DNA of 64,000 bases from Aureitalea marina (GCF_002943755.1 NZ_MQUB01000001.1:776501-840500); one strand, 5' to 3'; shown: positions 53,001 to 60,868, counted from the stretch's first letter. The notes: a model not told the origin generated them from the sequence alone. Made by a program: numbers and translations.

Positions 53001-55991
53001 GAGTCCTGGAAGGATTGTTTCACATGGGATTCGGGTATTCCTGAAATCAATACATCCAAAATTCGAAACGATGGTGAACGCGAGTCCCTTTTGAACTTCA
53101 TAAGGGAGAAAATCATGTTGGAAATTGCTCGCTTCTTGTTTGGGCGGTTATTCTACAGCATCGAATCATCGGGACTAGCACAAGTAATGATTACAAGTGG
53201 CATTCAATCACCAATTAATTCCTTAAACGATGATATTTATCTTGAGGTTCTAAATTCATCGGCTCGTATACTTGGAGATAGCTTTAGGTACTTACCTTCT
53301 GACTATCAATATAATAGTTTAAGGGATTATAAAGGTGTGCCAGCATTGCGAAGGTATATAGAAGCTGTAGCTTTTCGACATGGATTAGATCCTGAACTAC
53401 TTGGAAATCATGTTTGGGATGACATAACTAATAAGTTTAGCCATGCTGACGGTCTGTTGAATTTGTCATCCTTGAGATTGAAATTCGCCAGTGTTAATGA
53501 TACAGCTTATAGATGTGGTGGTTGCCGAACGGTGCATCTCCATAATTCAGGAGGAATTTGTAAGACCTGCAATAGTGTGTTAACAGACTCCATGAAGCTC
53601 GAGGCTGGAGAAGTGCAGAAAGGAAACTTCTATGCACAACAATTCGCAAGGGTAGAAGATTCTATTCGGATGAGGTGTGAAGAACTGACCGGTCAAACGG
53701 ATAATCAACTTGAAAGACAACGACTATTCAAGGGAATTATAACCGGAGAAAATAAGATTGTAGAGGAAATTGATCTATTAAGTGTTACAACTACTTTAGA
53801 AGTAGGTGTCGACATAGGTTCATTGCAAGCTATTTATCAAGGAAATATGTCTCCGATGAGGTTTAATTATCAACAAAGAGTTGGTAGGGCAGGACGAGCT
53901 GGTCAAGCCTTTAATATAGCATTGACTTATTGCCGTGGAAGAAATCATGACGAGTTTTTCTTTAACAACCCGGAGAGAATGACAGGAGATTTAGCTCCCG
54001 TACCATTCCTTTCGCAATCTCAGGCCCAAATTCTTCATAGAATGGCAATTAAAGGCATACTTAGAAGGTACTTTTTTGATCAATATGATAGACTTAATGG
54101 AGGGGTTCATGGTGAATTTGGTGAACTTCAAACTTTTTTTGCCAATAAAGACAACATAAATACCATGTTCAATTGGCTTTCAGACGAATCAAATTGGCGA
54201 GACATTTTCAAAACCCTCTGTCAAAATCTATATGTCGATAAGTTGTTATATGAAGATTATGATTTGGAAGGGTTCAAAAAATGGCTGTTAGGCGATTTTA
54301 AAGATAAATTTTGCAGTTTAAATGAGAATCAATCATCTATGGATTTGGCCGAAACAATGGCTGAAGTTGGCTTGTTGCCGATGTCTGGGATGCCTACAGG
54401 AATACGTAGTATGATTCTAGGATTCAAAAAAGAAGACGGATCTAATAGCTATTCTGCTCAAACAATTGATCGTCCATTAGATAGGGCAATATTTGATTTT
54501 GCTCCTGGTTCTCAAAAAACCAAGGACAAGAGAATTTATACGAGTGTTGGTCTTACACCAAAAATTTCGGAAATCTATTTTGATTTTTCCTCTAATTCAT
54601 ATGTTCCAAGAATCTTTGGGGATCAACCTTTCGGTTCTCCCACCTGGGTTATCGTAAATTCACAGAACAATATTCTAAGGACCGAGTTGTATCAAGATGG
54701 GCAAACTAAACCAGATGATGAGATAGATAAAAATGCAGAGACCGCACATCTTGTTGTTATTCCGAATGCATTCCGAACAGATTACTCACCTAAACCACAA
54801 GACAGGGAGGTCGACCAAGAGGTAAGTACATCTAAACCATTACTGTTCTCAGAAGCATCCTCAAGCCATAGCGAAGAGAAAAAACATGGTTCATCTAATG
54901 TGTCCCTATCAAATACTGATTATACGTGGAGATTAAACACAAACGGCGGCGATGGTTTTCGGATGAAGCGCGTCAGTACGGAATATCTTAGAGCACCGCT
55001 TCATAATCAGTATATTTCTCTAGATTTAAAGAATAAACTTGGCCGAGGATTCAATGAAGCAGTAAAGGATCAGTTTATTCAAGGGATCATTAATGGCTCG
55101 AGTCCAACAGAAGGTAATCCTCCTATCTCTTTAGGAGCAAGAAAGACAACCAACATTTTTCGTTTATTCCCGGTTGAATTAAATCTTAAGCTTGATATAA
55201 ATCCTTTTCACAGTCGCGATGTTGGGAAAAAGGTTAGCGCAAAAGGAGCCTACCATTCCGCCGCATTCCTATTGCAGCGATGTTTGGCAGATGATCGAGA
55301 TGTCTCTCCTGAAGAAATAGAATTAGCAGCTGTTACTGAACATCTTTTGGAAGATGGAACAGAAAGAAGTGTGGGTAAATTAATTTTGGCTGATGAACTT
55401 TCAAATGGATCAGGATTTGTTGAACACTTGTATAAGCAAATAGACTTTTTTGTTGAGATGTGCCTAAGCCCTAAACCGGAGAACAGATATACGAGTAGTT
55501 TTATAAACGAGGAACATGCTAAAGTTTGTAAAACTTCTTCTTATAAGGATCTACAAAACTATCGTAATCTGAACTATCATGGAATCTTGGACTGGAGATT
55601 AGGTGTGTGTTTGTTACGTGTTATGAAGGACTCTAATTTCTTAGTCGGATTAGATAATGACTGGCGAAGTATTGAAATAAATGATTGGCCAGCTCATGCA
55701 TTGGAGTTGGCTAATGATTTTGCGTTTTCAATTGATGAAGCTATTCTTGATGACCCCAATAATATAAAGTCCCACAAGGGGATACCATATATTTCTTATA
55801 GAGATATCCATATTGTTGTTGTTCATCCTTTCTGGAATTATGTAGGAGGACACTTCCCAGAAAACAGCTCGTTAACTGAGGTGATTGAACTTTGTGGAAG
55901 TCCGGAAAAAATCTTCTTTGCTGATACGTTTAATCTAGTTAGAAGAATGTCTTGGACTTATCAACAATTCTTTACTTGGGTCAACAATTAG
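50073..55991 (+). CDS. Giant DUF1998-type superfamily 2 helicase, DruE-like
   Basis: 1972 aa. Helicase motifs: Walker A SGTGSGKTE (about 118-126) after YEHQ, Ia-type IYPMNALVEDQ, DELH box VIDELHLYRG (about 378-387), SAS-like LASSASLDG, C-terminal EVGVDIGSL and the arginine-finger motif QRVGRAGRAGQ (about 1268-1278). Cys pairs CENC (about 667) and CPNC (about 788), and CGGC...CKTC (about 1147-1166), are probable zinc sites. The tail (LLQRCLADDRDV; LADELSNGSGFVEHL) resembles DUF1998. Length and domain order match DruE, the hallmark of Druantia defence, rather than DISARM, where helicase and DUF1998 are on separate proteins. ATP-driven DNA translocation is inferred. Confidence 0.8.
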   Translation: MINPIGVFDKVINGYISYVKTAFGTRHDEFEQNRLNLLNQDATIYRQPWIEPLLEYASGPKRIEDLTTDDLVGFTSQEVHLFKEFVKKGLFTGDFPLYEHQYSMLKKSVRGKNCVITSGTGSGKTESFLLPLIAYLIKDLSKYIGNRSSVNANGPFTRGIGPTRGIELVGQSHSRLTNQVLQRNDEKRPTAIKAIIIYPMNALVEDQLTRLRSSLDSNQVRDFCDNELNGHRLFFGRYNSSSPVSGSLHKFGENGIEVNTSKWRQLEKELNNIRNTSNEIQNYLANDDSLGDDEKLEIESNFQKLDGAEMRSRFDMHESPPDVLITNFSMLSIMLMREVESEMFNKTKKWLNAETDWDIENMTEAQREVEKTERVFHLVIDELHLYRGTEGTEIAYLLRLLYNRLGLDPSSKKIRFLASSASLDGQEGTEEFEYSQAFLKGFFGLTENMNVISGKYILPKKVDSGSIDSEMLIEIGKYGRDSNHLEENEFEIEISKFIDTKLGGNDGNKLLSYLTNINENEYLCSKVTRAFEFQDSESSPIRFRPYPVYNDKLIDAANDFKSIARKVFGDLEDHQLEKAIRGLLIVRGLMDTHKEALKEYNEDLNWKPNLPRFRLHFFIRNIEGLWATLSDDPSLSSNIEASPFDTLFKESQITHNKKRVFEGLYCENCGTTMIGGTKIPNHKDHNYTFHGELISTPPEIEGIPERSQSARVEMRSEHDYGVFWPKNINNQAVQDLLSDGTWEKRHLGLRDGRLYFAAQNDTVSGLYYTPNSVGNLSTDSGTALPPICPNCSSDYTRRRRNSPIRGFRTGFGKTNQVLAKELFKAIPKSEKKPRKLVAFSDSREESARFANDIEKENYNEIVKELLVSQRNEVDIAFELVRSLESGDTAKAKLYSTQLDDKTAEEINQAFVLENAGIANQEQKRFLLDIKKKSLKVEKLIDKIIWGLVKQGINPAGPSASNRRIEVRTSGTYLERTESWKDCFTWDSGIPEINTSKIRNDGERESLLNFIREKIMLEIARFLFGRLFYSIESSGLAQVMITSGIQSPINSLNDDIYLEVLNSSARILGDSFRYLPSDYQYNSLRDYKGVPALRRYIEAVAFRHGLDPELLGNHVWDDITNKFSHADGLLNLSSLRLKFASVNDTAYRCGGCRTVHLHNSGGICKTCNSVLTDSMKLEAGEVQKGNFYAQQFARVEDSIRMRCEELTGQTDNQLERQRLFKGIITGENKIVEEIDLLSVTTTLEVGVDIGSLQAIYQGNMSPMRFNYQQRVGRAGRAGQAFNIALTYCRGRNHDEFFFNNPERMTGDLAPVPFLSQSQAQILHRMAIKGILRRYFFDQYDRLNGGVHGEFGELQTFFANKDNINTMFNWLSDESNWRDIFKTLCQNLYVDKLLYEDYDLEGFKKWLLGDFKDKFCSLNENQSSMDLAETMAEVGLLPMSGMPTGIRSMILGFKKEDGSNSYSAQTIDRPLDRAIFDFAPGSQKTKDKRIYTSVGLTPKISEIYFDFSSNSYVPRIFGDQPFGSPTWVIVNSQNNILRTELYQDGQTKPDDEIDKNAETAHLVVIPNAFRTDYSPKPQDREVDQEVSTSKPLLFSEASSSHSEEKKHGSSNVSLSNTDYTWRLNTNGGDGFRMKRVSTEYLRAPLHNQYISLDLKNKLGRGFNEAVKDQFIQGIINGSSPTEGNPPISLGARKTTNIFRLFPVELNLKLDINPFHSRDVGKKVSAKGAYHSAAFLLQRCLADDRDVSPEEIELAAVTEHLLEDGTERSVGKLILADELSNGSGFVEHLYKQIDFFVEMCLSPKPENRYTSSFINEEHAKVCKTSSYKDLQNYRNLNYHGILDWRLGVCLLRVMKDSNFLVGLDNDWRSIEINDWPAHALELANDFAFSIDEAILDDPNNIKSHKGIPYISYRDIHIVVVHPFWNYVGGHFPENSSLTEVIELCGSPEKIFFADTFNLVRRMSWTYQQFFTWVNN

Positions 55992-56004
55992 AAAATCTTG
56001 GCCA

Positions 56005-57075
56005 ATGCGAGATGAGGTTATTGAAATAGCAAAATTTGGACCCAGTAAAATTCACTTTATCTCGGAATGTGAATTGAGATACTTTAATCTGTTGAATCTC
56101 GGTGACGGTGTTAAAAAGAATAAAAAATTTAAATTCAATAAAAACTCTTTTCTAGGTATAGTAGTTCATAGTGTTATTGAGGAATATATCAATGAACAAT
56201 TTGATTTAGACAAGTTCGATAAAATATGGAGTAAAATATTTAAACAGAAACTTAGGGCTTGTGACATGGAAAATAAGGAAGGATTTGTTACTTATTTTCT
56301 ACCGTATTATATAGTAAAGAAAAACAAGACAAAGAAATTAATTGAAACCCTCAAATATAAATTAGATTCTGTCGAAAGTGAGGTAGAAATTGAAAGCTCC
56401 CTTATTAAGGGAACAGTCGACATGTTGGAGTTGAATGCATCAGGTAAATCATTAACGCTAACAGATTTCAAGAGTGGACCAATATGGGACTATATTGACG
56501 GAAAAATAGATAAAGTAAAAGCCGCATATGAGGTGCAGTTAAAGTCGTATGGGTTAGTTTTTTGGGAAAAAGGTTACGATGCCGATAAAATTACATGTGT
56601 AATTCAGGGTCTGTCTAATAAAGAATATGCACAATTTAGATTTGAAGATCATGATTATGAGTCGCACAAAAAGTTTCTTCACAAATTAAAGAACCATTTT
56701 AATTTGCAAATTAGCTCCAATCAGACTGACATATTAGGAACTCCGGGAGATAATACCTGTGATTTTTGCGAATTTATTAGTAGTTGTAAACCACTTCACA
56801 ACGACTTGTTGCATGGCGATGGCTTTTATCGCTCGATACTAATTATTGATCAAATCAATAGTGAGTTCGATGATCAAAATTCCAAGATCAATATTTCAAC
56901 AAATGGTGGTCTTCAATCCTTGCATAAAATCCCAGAAACTGAATATTGGAATATAAAGAGTTTAATAACTAAGAATGAAAAAGTACTTGTTTCCAATCTT
57001 TATCATGTAGTATCCACAAGGGTTAAGAATTGGACTCAATTTAGTACATATTCAATTATTAAATTAGATTCGTGA
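56005..57075 (+). CDS. PD-(D/E)XK nuclease, RecB/Cas4-like
   Basis: 356 aa. Motifs in order: FLGIVVHSVIEEY (the GxxxHxxxE entry of RecB/Cas4-type nucleases), IKGTVDMLEL (metal Asp), LTDFKSG (DxK core), and AYEVQLKSYGLVF (QxxxY). A Cys cluster CDFCEFISSC near residue 252 resembles half of the Fe-S site of Cas4/AddB enzymes; the other cysteines are not obvious. It would cut or resect DNA in the cytoplasm. It begins 13 bp after the helicase stop, so it is probably the nuclease partner of the helicase, a pairing like AddAB or RecB but not part of Druantia as I know it. Confidence 0.82.
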   Translation: MRDEVIEIAKFGPSKIHFISECELRYFNLLNLGDGVKKNKKFKFNKNSFLGIVVHSVIEEYINEQFDLDKFDKIWSKIFKQKLRACDMENKEGFVTYFLPYYIVKKNKTKKLIETLKYKLDSVESEVEIESSLIKGTVDMLELNASGKSLTLTDFKSGPIWDYIDGKIDKVKAAYEVQLKSYGLVFWEKGYDADKITCVIQGLSNKEYAQFRFEDHDYESHKKFLHKLKNHFNLQISSNQTDILGTPGDNTCDFCEFISSCKPLHNDLLHGDGFYRSILIIDQINSEFDDQNSKINISTNGGLQSLHKIPETEYWNIKSLITKNEKVLVSNLYHVVSTRVKNWTQFSTYSIIKLDS

Positions 57076-57085
57076 AAGATGTCTA

Positions 57086-57733
57086 ATGCTAAAAAAAATG
57101 GATGTCTTTAGAAATAAGATATTGACTTGGTATAATCAGAATGGAAGAAATTTCTACTGGCGGAGAAAGTCAATTTCTAAATACCAAAAAGTTCTGGTGG
57201 AGGTTTTATTGCAACGAACAAAAGCAGAGACCGTCGCAAAACTACTTCCAGGATTCATAAGTTCTTATCCAAGCTGGAGATCTATCGCGAATACAGAATT
57301 ATCGGCTTTAGAAGATGCCTTAAAACCATTTGGCCTTTATCGACAGAGGGCAAAAAGATTACATTCTTTATCTGTGGAAATGGTAAGTAGAAATGGGCGA
57401 TTACCTCGAGATTATAATTCGCTAATAGCAATACCAATGATAGGGCAATACATTGCCTATTCAATAATGTCAGTAATACATGACCAACCATATCCGATGT
57501 TAGATGTGAATATGGCGCGGGTCTTAGAAAGGTACTTTGGAAAGAGAAAGAAAGCTGATATACGGTATGATCCTTATTTGCAAGAATTAGCCTTTGAACT
57601 AGTAAATATTGAAAATTCTAGGCAAGTTAATTGGGCGGCACTCGATTTTGCAGCCTTAATTTGTAAAGCAAGAAATCCCAAATGTGATGAATGTAACCTG
57701 AAGAATTCTTGCTTATACTATTTAAAAGAATAA
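57086..57733 (+). CDS. HhH-GPD DNA glycosylase, probable T:G mismatch (Mig-type)
   Basis: 215 aa. Endonuclease III/MutY fold: VEVLLQRTKAETV near residue 40, helix-hairpin-helix IPMIGQYIAYS, then MLDVNMARVL with catalytic Asp140. The C-terminal 4Fe-4S site is intact: Cys193, Cys200, Cys203, Cys209 (C-x6-C-x2-C-x5-C). The residue 18 before the Asp is Tyr122, where endonuclease III has Lys and MutY has Ser. Tyr with Asp 18 residues later is the pair of the thymine glycosylase Mig, which removes T from T:G mismatches made by 5-methylcytosine deamination. The operon encodes a cytosine-5 methyltransferase, so repair of its own mutagenic mark is the likely job. Starts 11 bp after the nuclease gene. 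Confidence 0.88.
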   Translation: MLKKMDVFRNKILTWYNQNGRNFYWRRKSISKYQKVLVEVLLQRTKAETVAKLLPGFISSYPSWRSIANTELSALEDALKPFGLYRQRAKRLHSLSVEMVSRNGRLPRDYNSLIAIPMIGQYIAYSIMSVIHDQPYPMLDVNMARVLERYFGKRKKADIRYDPYLQELAFELVNIENSRQVNWAALDFAALICKARNPKCDECNLKNSCLYYLKE

Positions 57734-57808
57734 TCTGACTATACACGTCTTATCTTAGTATTAGTTCACTCCATTTTGAGTAAGTCCTATTATTAAAACA
57801 GTTTATCC

Positions 57809-58984
57809 ATGAAAAATATATTTCCATTTGATCAACTTAGTTCATCTGATTTAATAATTGATGCAATATATAAAGGAGGCTCAAAGGGGAATGCTGGAGA
57901 TGATCCAATTAGTAAAATTCTCAAATGTGGAAATCAAGCGGGGTTTAGATATACTGGCACGGCGAAATTGATGAATTTTAATTATATCGTTTTGTATTCG
58001 TCAATGGACGATCCAGATTGGCCAGATATGTTGGATTTAAGATCAGGACTATTTATTTATTATGGAGATAATAAGAAACCTGGACATGAACTTCATGATA
58101 CGTCTCGTAAAGGAAATCTAATTCTAAAGCACTATTTTGGTTTACTTACAAGTAACGATTATACAAGTATTCCTCCATTCTTTGTATTTACAAAGGCAGG
58201 AAAATCTCGCGATGTTGTTTTCCGAGGTCTTGCCGTTCCGGGAGCTCAAAATTTAGAAATTACAGATAATTTAGTGGCCATTTGGAAATCTCAAAAAGGT
58301 GAGAGATTCCAGAATTACAAGGCAATCTTTACCATTCTGGATATCCCTATTATCACAAGAGAATGGATCGATGACCTTAATCAAGGTAACACATTCACCA
58401 AAAACACTCCATTACCATACCTTAATTGGGCAAACAAAAACAGATACTTACCATTAATTTCAGAAAGATCCATAGAATACAGAACTAGAGAGGAACAGCT
58501 TCCTAAATCCAAACAAGATTTGGATTCACTTCACATGATATATGATTTTTTCGAAGATCCGTATGAATTTGAAAAATGCGCCAGGGAAATTGTTGTCCTT
58601 ATGGATTCAAATATTCTGAGCATCGATCTTACCAGGCCTTGGGCGGATGGAGGTAGGGATGCATTAGGGAAGTACAATATTGGTCTTGGATCAAATTCAA
58701 TCGAAGTTGACTTCGCCGTTGAAGCTAAGAGGTATTCGCTTGAGAACTCTGTTGGGGTCAAAGAAGCGTCAAGGTTAATTTCTAGGATTCGACATCGTCA
58801 ATTTGGTATATTGGTGACAACATCATTTGTAAGTAAACAAGCTTATAAAGAAGTTACTGACGATGGTCAGCCAATTATTATAATTAGTGGAATTGACATA
58901 ATAAATATTTTAAAGATGAGAGGGATAAATAGCAAGGAGAAATTGAAGAACTGGTTACTAAATATTAGTAAACAAGATAGGTGA
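57809..58984 (+). CDS. Restriction endonuclease, AspBHI-like N-domain plus Mrr catalytic domain
   Basis: 391 aa. Residues about 15-190 match the AspBHI-N domain pattern (IDAIYKGGSKGNAGDDPISK; GNQAGFRY; DDPDWPDMLDLRSG; YYGDNKKPG; ELHDTSRKGN), an SRA-like module that reads modified bases in AspBHI/MspJI enzymes. The C-terminal part is an Mrr-type PD-(D/E)XK fold: GGRDA with Asp284, VEAKRY with Glu305 and Lys307, then RLISRIRHRQFGILVTTS. It is separated from the operon by 75 bp and could have its own promoter. It would cleave DNA carrying, or lacking, a particular modification; which one is not decided by sequence. Confidence 0.85.
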   Translation: MKNIFPFDQLSSSDLIIDAIYKGGSKGNAGDDPISKILKCGNQAGFRYTGTAKLMNFNYIVLYSSMDDPDWPDMLDLRSGLFIYYGDNKKPGHELHDTSRKGNLILKHYFGLLTSNDYTSIPPFFVFTKAGKSRDVVFRGLAVPGAQNLEITDNLVAIWKSQKGERFQNYKAIFTILDIPIITREWIDDLNQGNTFTKNTPLPYLNWANKNRYLPLISERSIEYRTREEQLPKSKQDLDSLHMIYDFFEDPYEFEKCAREIVVLMDSNILSIDLTRPWADGGRDALGKYNIGLGSNSIEVDFAVEAKRYSLENSVGVKEASRLISRIRHRQFGILVTTSFVSKQAYKEVTDDGQPIIIISGIDIINILKMRGINSKEKLKNWLLNISKQDR

Positions 58985-59512
58985 TTTCAGTTTATCTCAA
59001 AAGATTGAAGACTAATATACCTACTATACGAAACACCCCTAGGTATATTTCATTTTTCACCCAGGGGGGTTCCAAATGAAGATTCATAAAAGAGAGTCTT
59101 TTTAAAATCATTTCGCTCTTTCTTCTGCTAAGAAATATAGGTGTTAGGATTCTCTGACTTATTGTTACATTCTGATTCTTCCATCGGGAAGCGGTCACAA
59201 AAGATCAATAGTTACATAATGGTATTGCAACTAGAGTTAATATGACCCCCATCTTGACAATCATGAAGTATCAAAATATACAACTCGAACTGGCATATAT
59301 TATAAAATAAGGTTAATGTTTTCTATGCGTTACCAAAGCTATGTTTACATAACGGGTAGTTATGATACAGGCAAGCTGTAGTTCATAACGCCATTATGTA
59401 AAATAGCCACACAGGCTAAATTTGATGCTGAAGAATATCTGAAGACTCCAGAATTTCTCATAGGATATTGGCTATCTTTATTCTTAATTAATCAGTTGCT
59501 CATATAAGACCA
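58985..59512. other. Gene-free stretch with inverted repeats
   Basis: No convincing ORF in about 530 bp. TTACATAATGG at 59212-59222 and its exact reverse complement at 59391-59401 are 168 bp apart. Just inside the right copy a long hairpin is formed by GTTATGATACAG (59359-59370), loop GCAAG, and CTGTAGTTCATAAC (59376-59389). This could be a decayed miniature element or a structured leader for the following gene. Confidence 0.55.
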
Positions 59513-60565
59513 ATGAAGGACATATCATCTTCAGATCCAATGTTTAAACAAAACATTACAGAATTTAAGGATCTACGTATCAGTGTAGAAGGTAAATATG
59601 ATCGATCTGGAGCCAATTTTGAAAATTGTATTTTTACAGTTCAAATAAAATCACATATAAATTTAAGTGGTTGTTCTTTAGTGAATTGCTCATTCATTGG
59701 CGCACAAGACGATCCAGATGATTTTGTCTACAAGAAATCGCTGGTCATAACATCACCTACGTTGGTAGAGAACATTTCTCTGGAAGGTGACTTCACATCC
59801 ATAGCTATATCAAGGACTTCAATATTTGGTTTCAATGACGTATCCAGATCGGATGTTATGAACCTGAACGATATAGATGTTTTCGATTTTAATATTCGTG
59901 GTAAATGTGACGAGTTGAATCTTACGCGTTGCTTCTTCTCAACAAAGACTGAGAAGATTGTAGCATTTTGGAACAAAGAAATTATCCGAAAAGCAAAATG
60001 CACCAACGTAATTTTTGATAAAGCATCCGTTAACCCCTATTTTTTGGCTGCAAAGTGTTCAGATAAATCGACATTAGATCTCGTAAATGCTCGTTTGTTT
60101 GATGATTGGTCTAGACTTAGAAAGAAATACTCCGGAATTAAGCTGTACATCATTTTGGTTTTGACAACACTTTTCTTTCTTCCGATAATTACTAGGAGTA
60201 TTTTGTTGTTGATAGCTTCATCAATGAATGAGGTTATGATCGTAAGTGAATCCGTCCCACTTTGGAAAGTTATCTTTCTTAATAATAAAAGCGGATGGGA
60301 GGGAATCGTGTATTTAAGTTTGACCCTGATCTTATTATTTTACACAATTGGAAGATTTGTAATTACTCTAAGAATAGCCAGTTTACGTGAAGAAGAACTT
60401 TTTTTAAGTGATTCGAAATTCCAATTAGTATCAATGCCTCCCAGTAAGTACAGTTTCGAAATAAAAATGGATAAGGTTCTCAACTGGTTTTATATTATAG
60501 CCATTCTTTATTCTACCTACAGATTTATCGAAACTCTATTAATTTTGGTACCGACCTATTCTTAA
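59513..60565 (+). CDS. Beta-helix plus membrane-domain protein, unknown
   Basis: 350 aa. The first 200 residues look like pentapeptide-repeat or short beta-helix text (SGANFENCIF; INLSGCSLVNCSFIGA; DELNLTRCFFS; KCTNVIFDKAS). The rest has three or four membrane segments (YIILVLTTLFFLPIITRSILLLIASS; GIVYLSLTLILLFYTIGRFVITL; VLNWFYIIAILYSTYRFIETLLILV). A cytosolic sensor-like domain joined to a membrane domain is a layout seen in defence effectors that damage the membrane, but no such function can be claimed here. It is the last gene before the right end of the island and is preceded by more than 500 bp without a gene. Confidence 0.6.
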   Translation: MKDISSSDPMFKQNITEFKDLRISVEGKYDRSGANFENCIFTVQIKSHINLSGCSLVNCSFIGAQDDPDDFVYKKSLVITSPTLVENISLEGDFTSIAISRTSIFGFNDVSRSDVMNLNDIDVFDFNIRGKCDELNLTRCFFSTKTEKIVAFWNKEIIRKAKCTNVIFDKASVNPYFLAAKCSDKSTLDLVNARLFDDWSRLRKKYSGIKLYIILVLTTLFFLPIITRSILLLIASSMNEVMIVSESVPLWKVIFLNNKSGWEGIVYLSLTLILLFYTIGRFVITLRIASLREEELFLSDSKFQLVSMPPSKYSFEIKMDKVLNWFYIIAILYSTYRFIETLLILVPTYS

Positions 60566-60780
60566 GTTACCTTTTCCATCTCATTATCATGTTTCGACTT
60601 TAGTGAAATTCGAATTTTATCAGTGAATTACTTCAAAATGTAAAATTTTGAATCAGGTCAAGGTTTGTACACTGTTCGCTATAAAGAGCGAAGTAAACTG
60701 CAAATGCCTCTAAATTCCACAGCTAGGTTGTTTAGAGCTCAAGATAATTAATCAGGTTCGGCTATAATAATTACCAGCAA

Positions 60781-60801
60781 ACTTACACCTAAACTTATAC
60801 C
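60781..60801. promoter_or_regulatory. Candidate integrase arm-type sites, right end
   Basis: ACTTACACC (60781-60789) and ACTTATACC (60793-60801), 12 bp apart, repeat the pair at 40134-40154 with one mismatch. They lie 45 bp from the right att core; the left pair is 111 bp from its core. Confidence 0.6.
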
Positions 60802-60806
60802 CAAAA

Positions 60807-60832
60807 TAAAAAAGCCCCTATTCAAGGGGCTT
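60807..60832 (-). terminator. Island-borne terminator now serving tRNA-Ser
   Basis: On the minus strand AGCCCC/GGGGCT folds around TTGAATA and is followed by TTTTTATTTT. It lies inside the island, directly beyond the tRNA 3' end, replacing the native terminator displaced to 39963-39993. Confidence 0.85.
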
Positions 60833-60845
60833 ATGAAGATATTCA

Positions 60846-60868
60846 GCGGAGGAAGAGGGATTCGAACC
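60846..60868. repeat. Right attachment site (att) within tRNA-Ser
   Basis: The 3' part of tRNA-Ser (acceptor and T arm). It starts with the same 13 bases (GCGGAGGAAGAGG) as the left end and matches it at 20 of 23 positions. The tRNA gene remains intact on this side. Confidence 0.85.

Larger units (their letters stand above)
40001..60868. mobile_element. Integrative genomic island in tRNA-Ser(UGA)
   Basis: The left end (40001-40023) and right end (60846-60868) are imperfect direct repeats, 20 of 23 bases identical with the first 13 (GCGGAGGAAGAGG) exact. The right copy is the 3' end of an intact tRNA-Ser gene. A tyrosine integrase starts 144 bp inside the left end, two excisionase-like HTH proteins follow, and matching 9-bp site pairs lie near each end. 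By eye the interior is more A/T-rich than both flanks. Cargo is mainly DNA modification, restriction and helicase genes. No conjugation or phage structural genes were seen, so it is an integrase-driven defence island that presumably depends on another element for transfer. Confidence 0.88.

Noticed and set aside
45361-55991. DISARM system
   Set aside because: DISARM has separate DrmA helicase, DrmB (DUF1998) and DrmC (PLD). Here helicase and DUF1998-like parts are on one 1972-aa chain and no PLD gene is seen.
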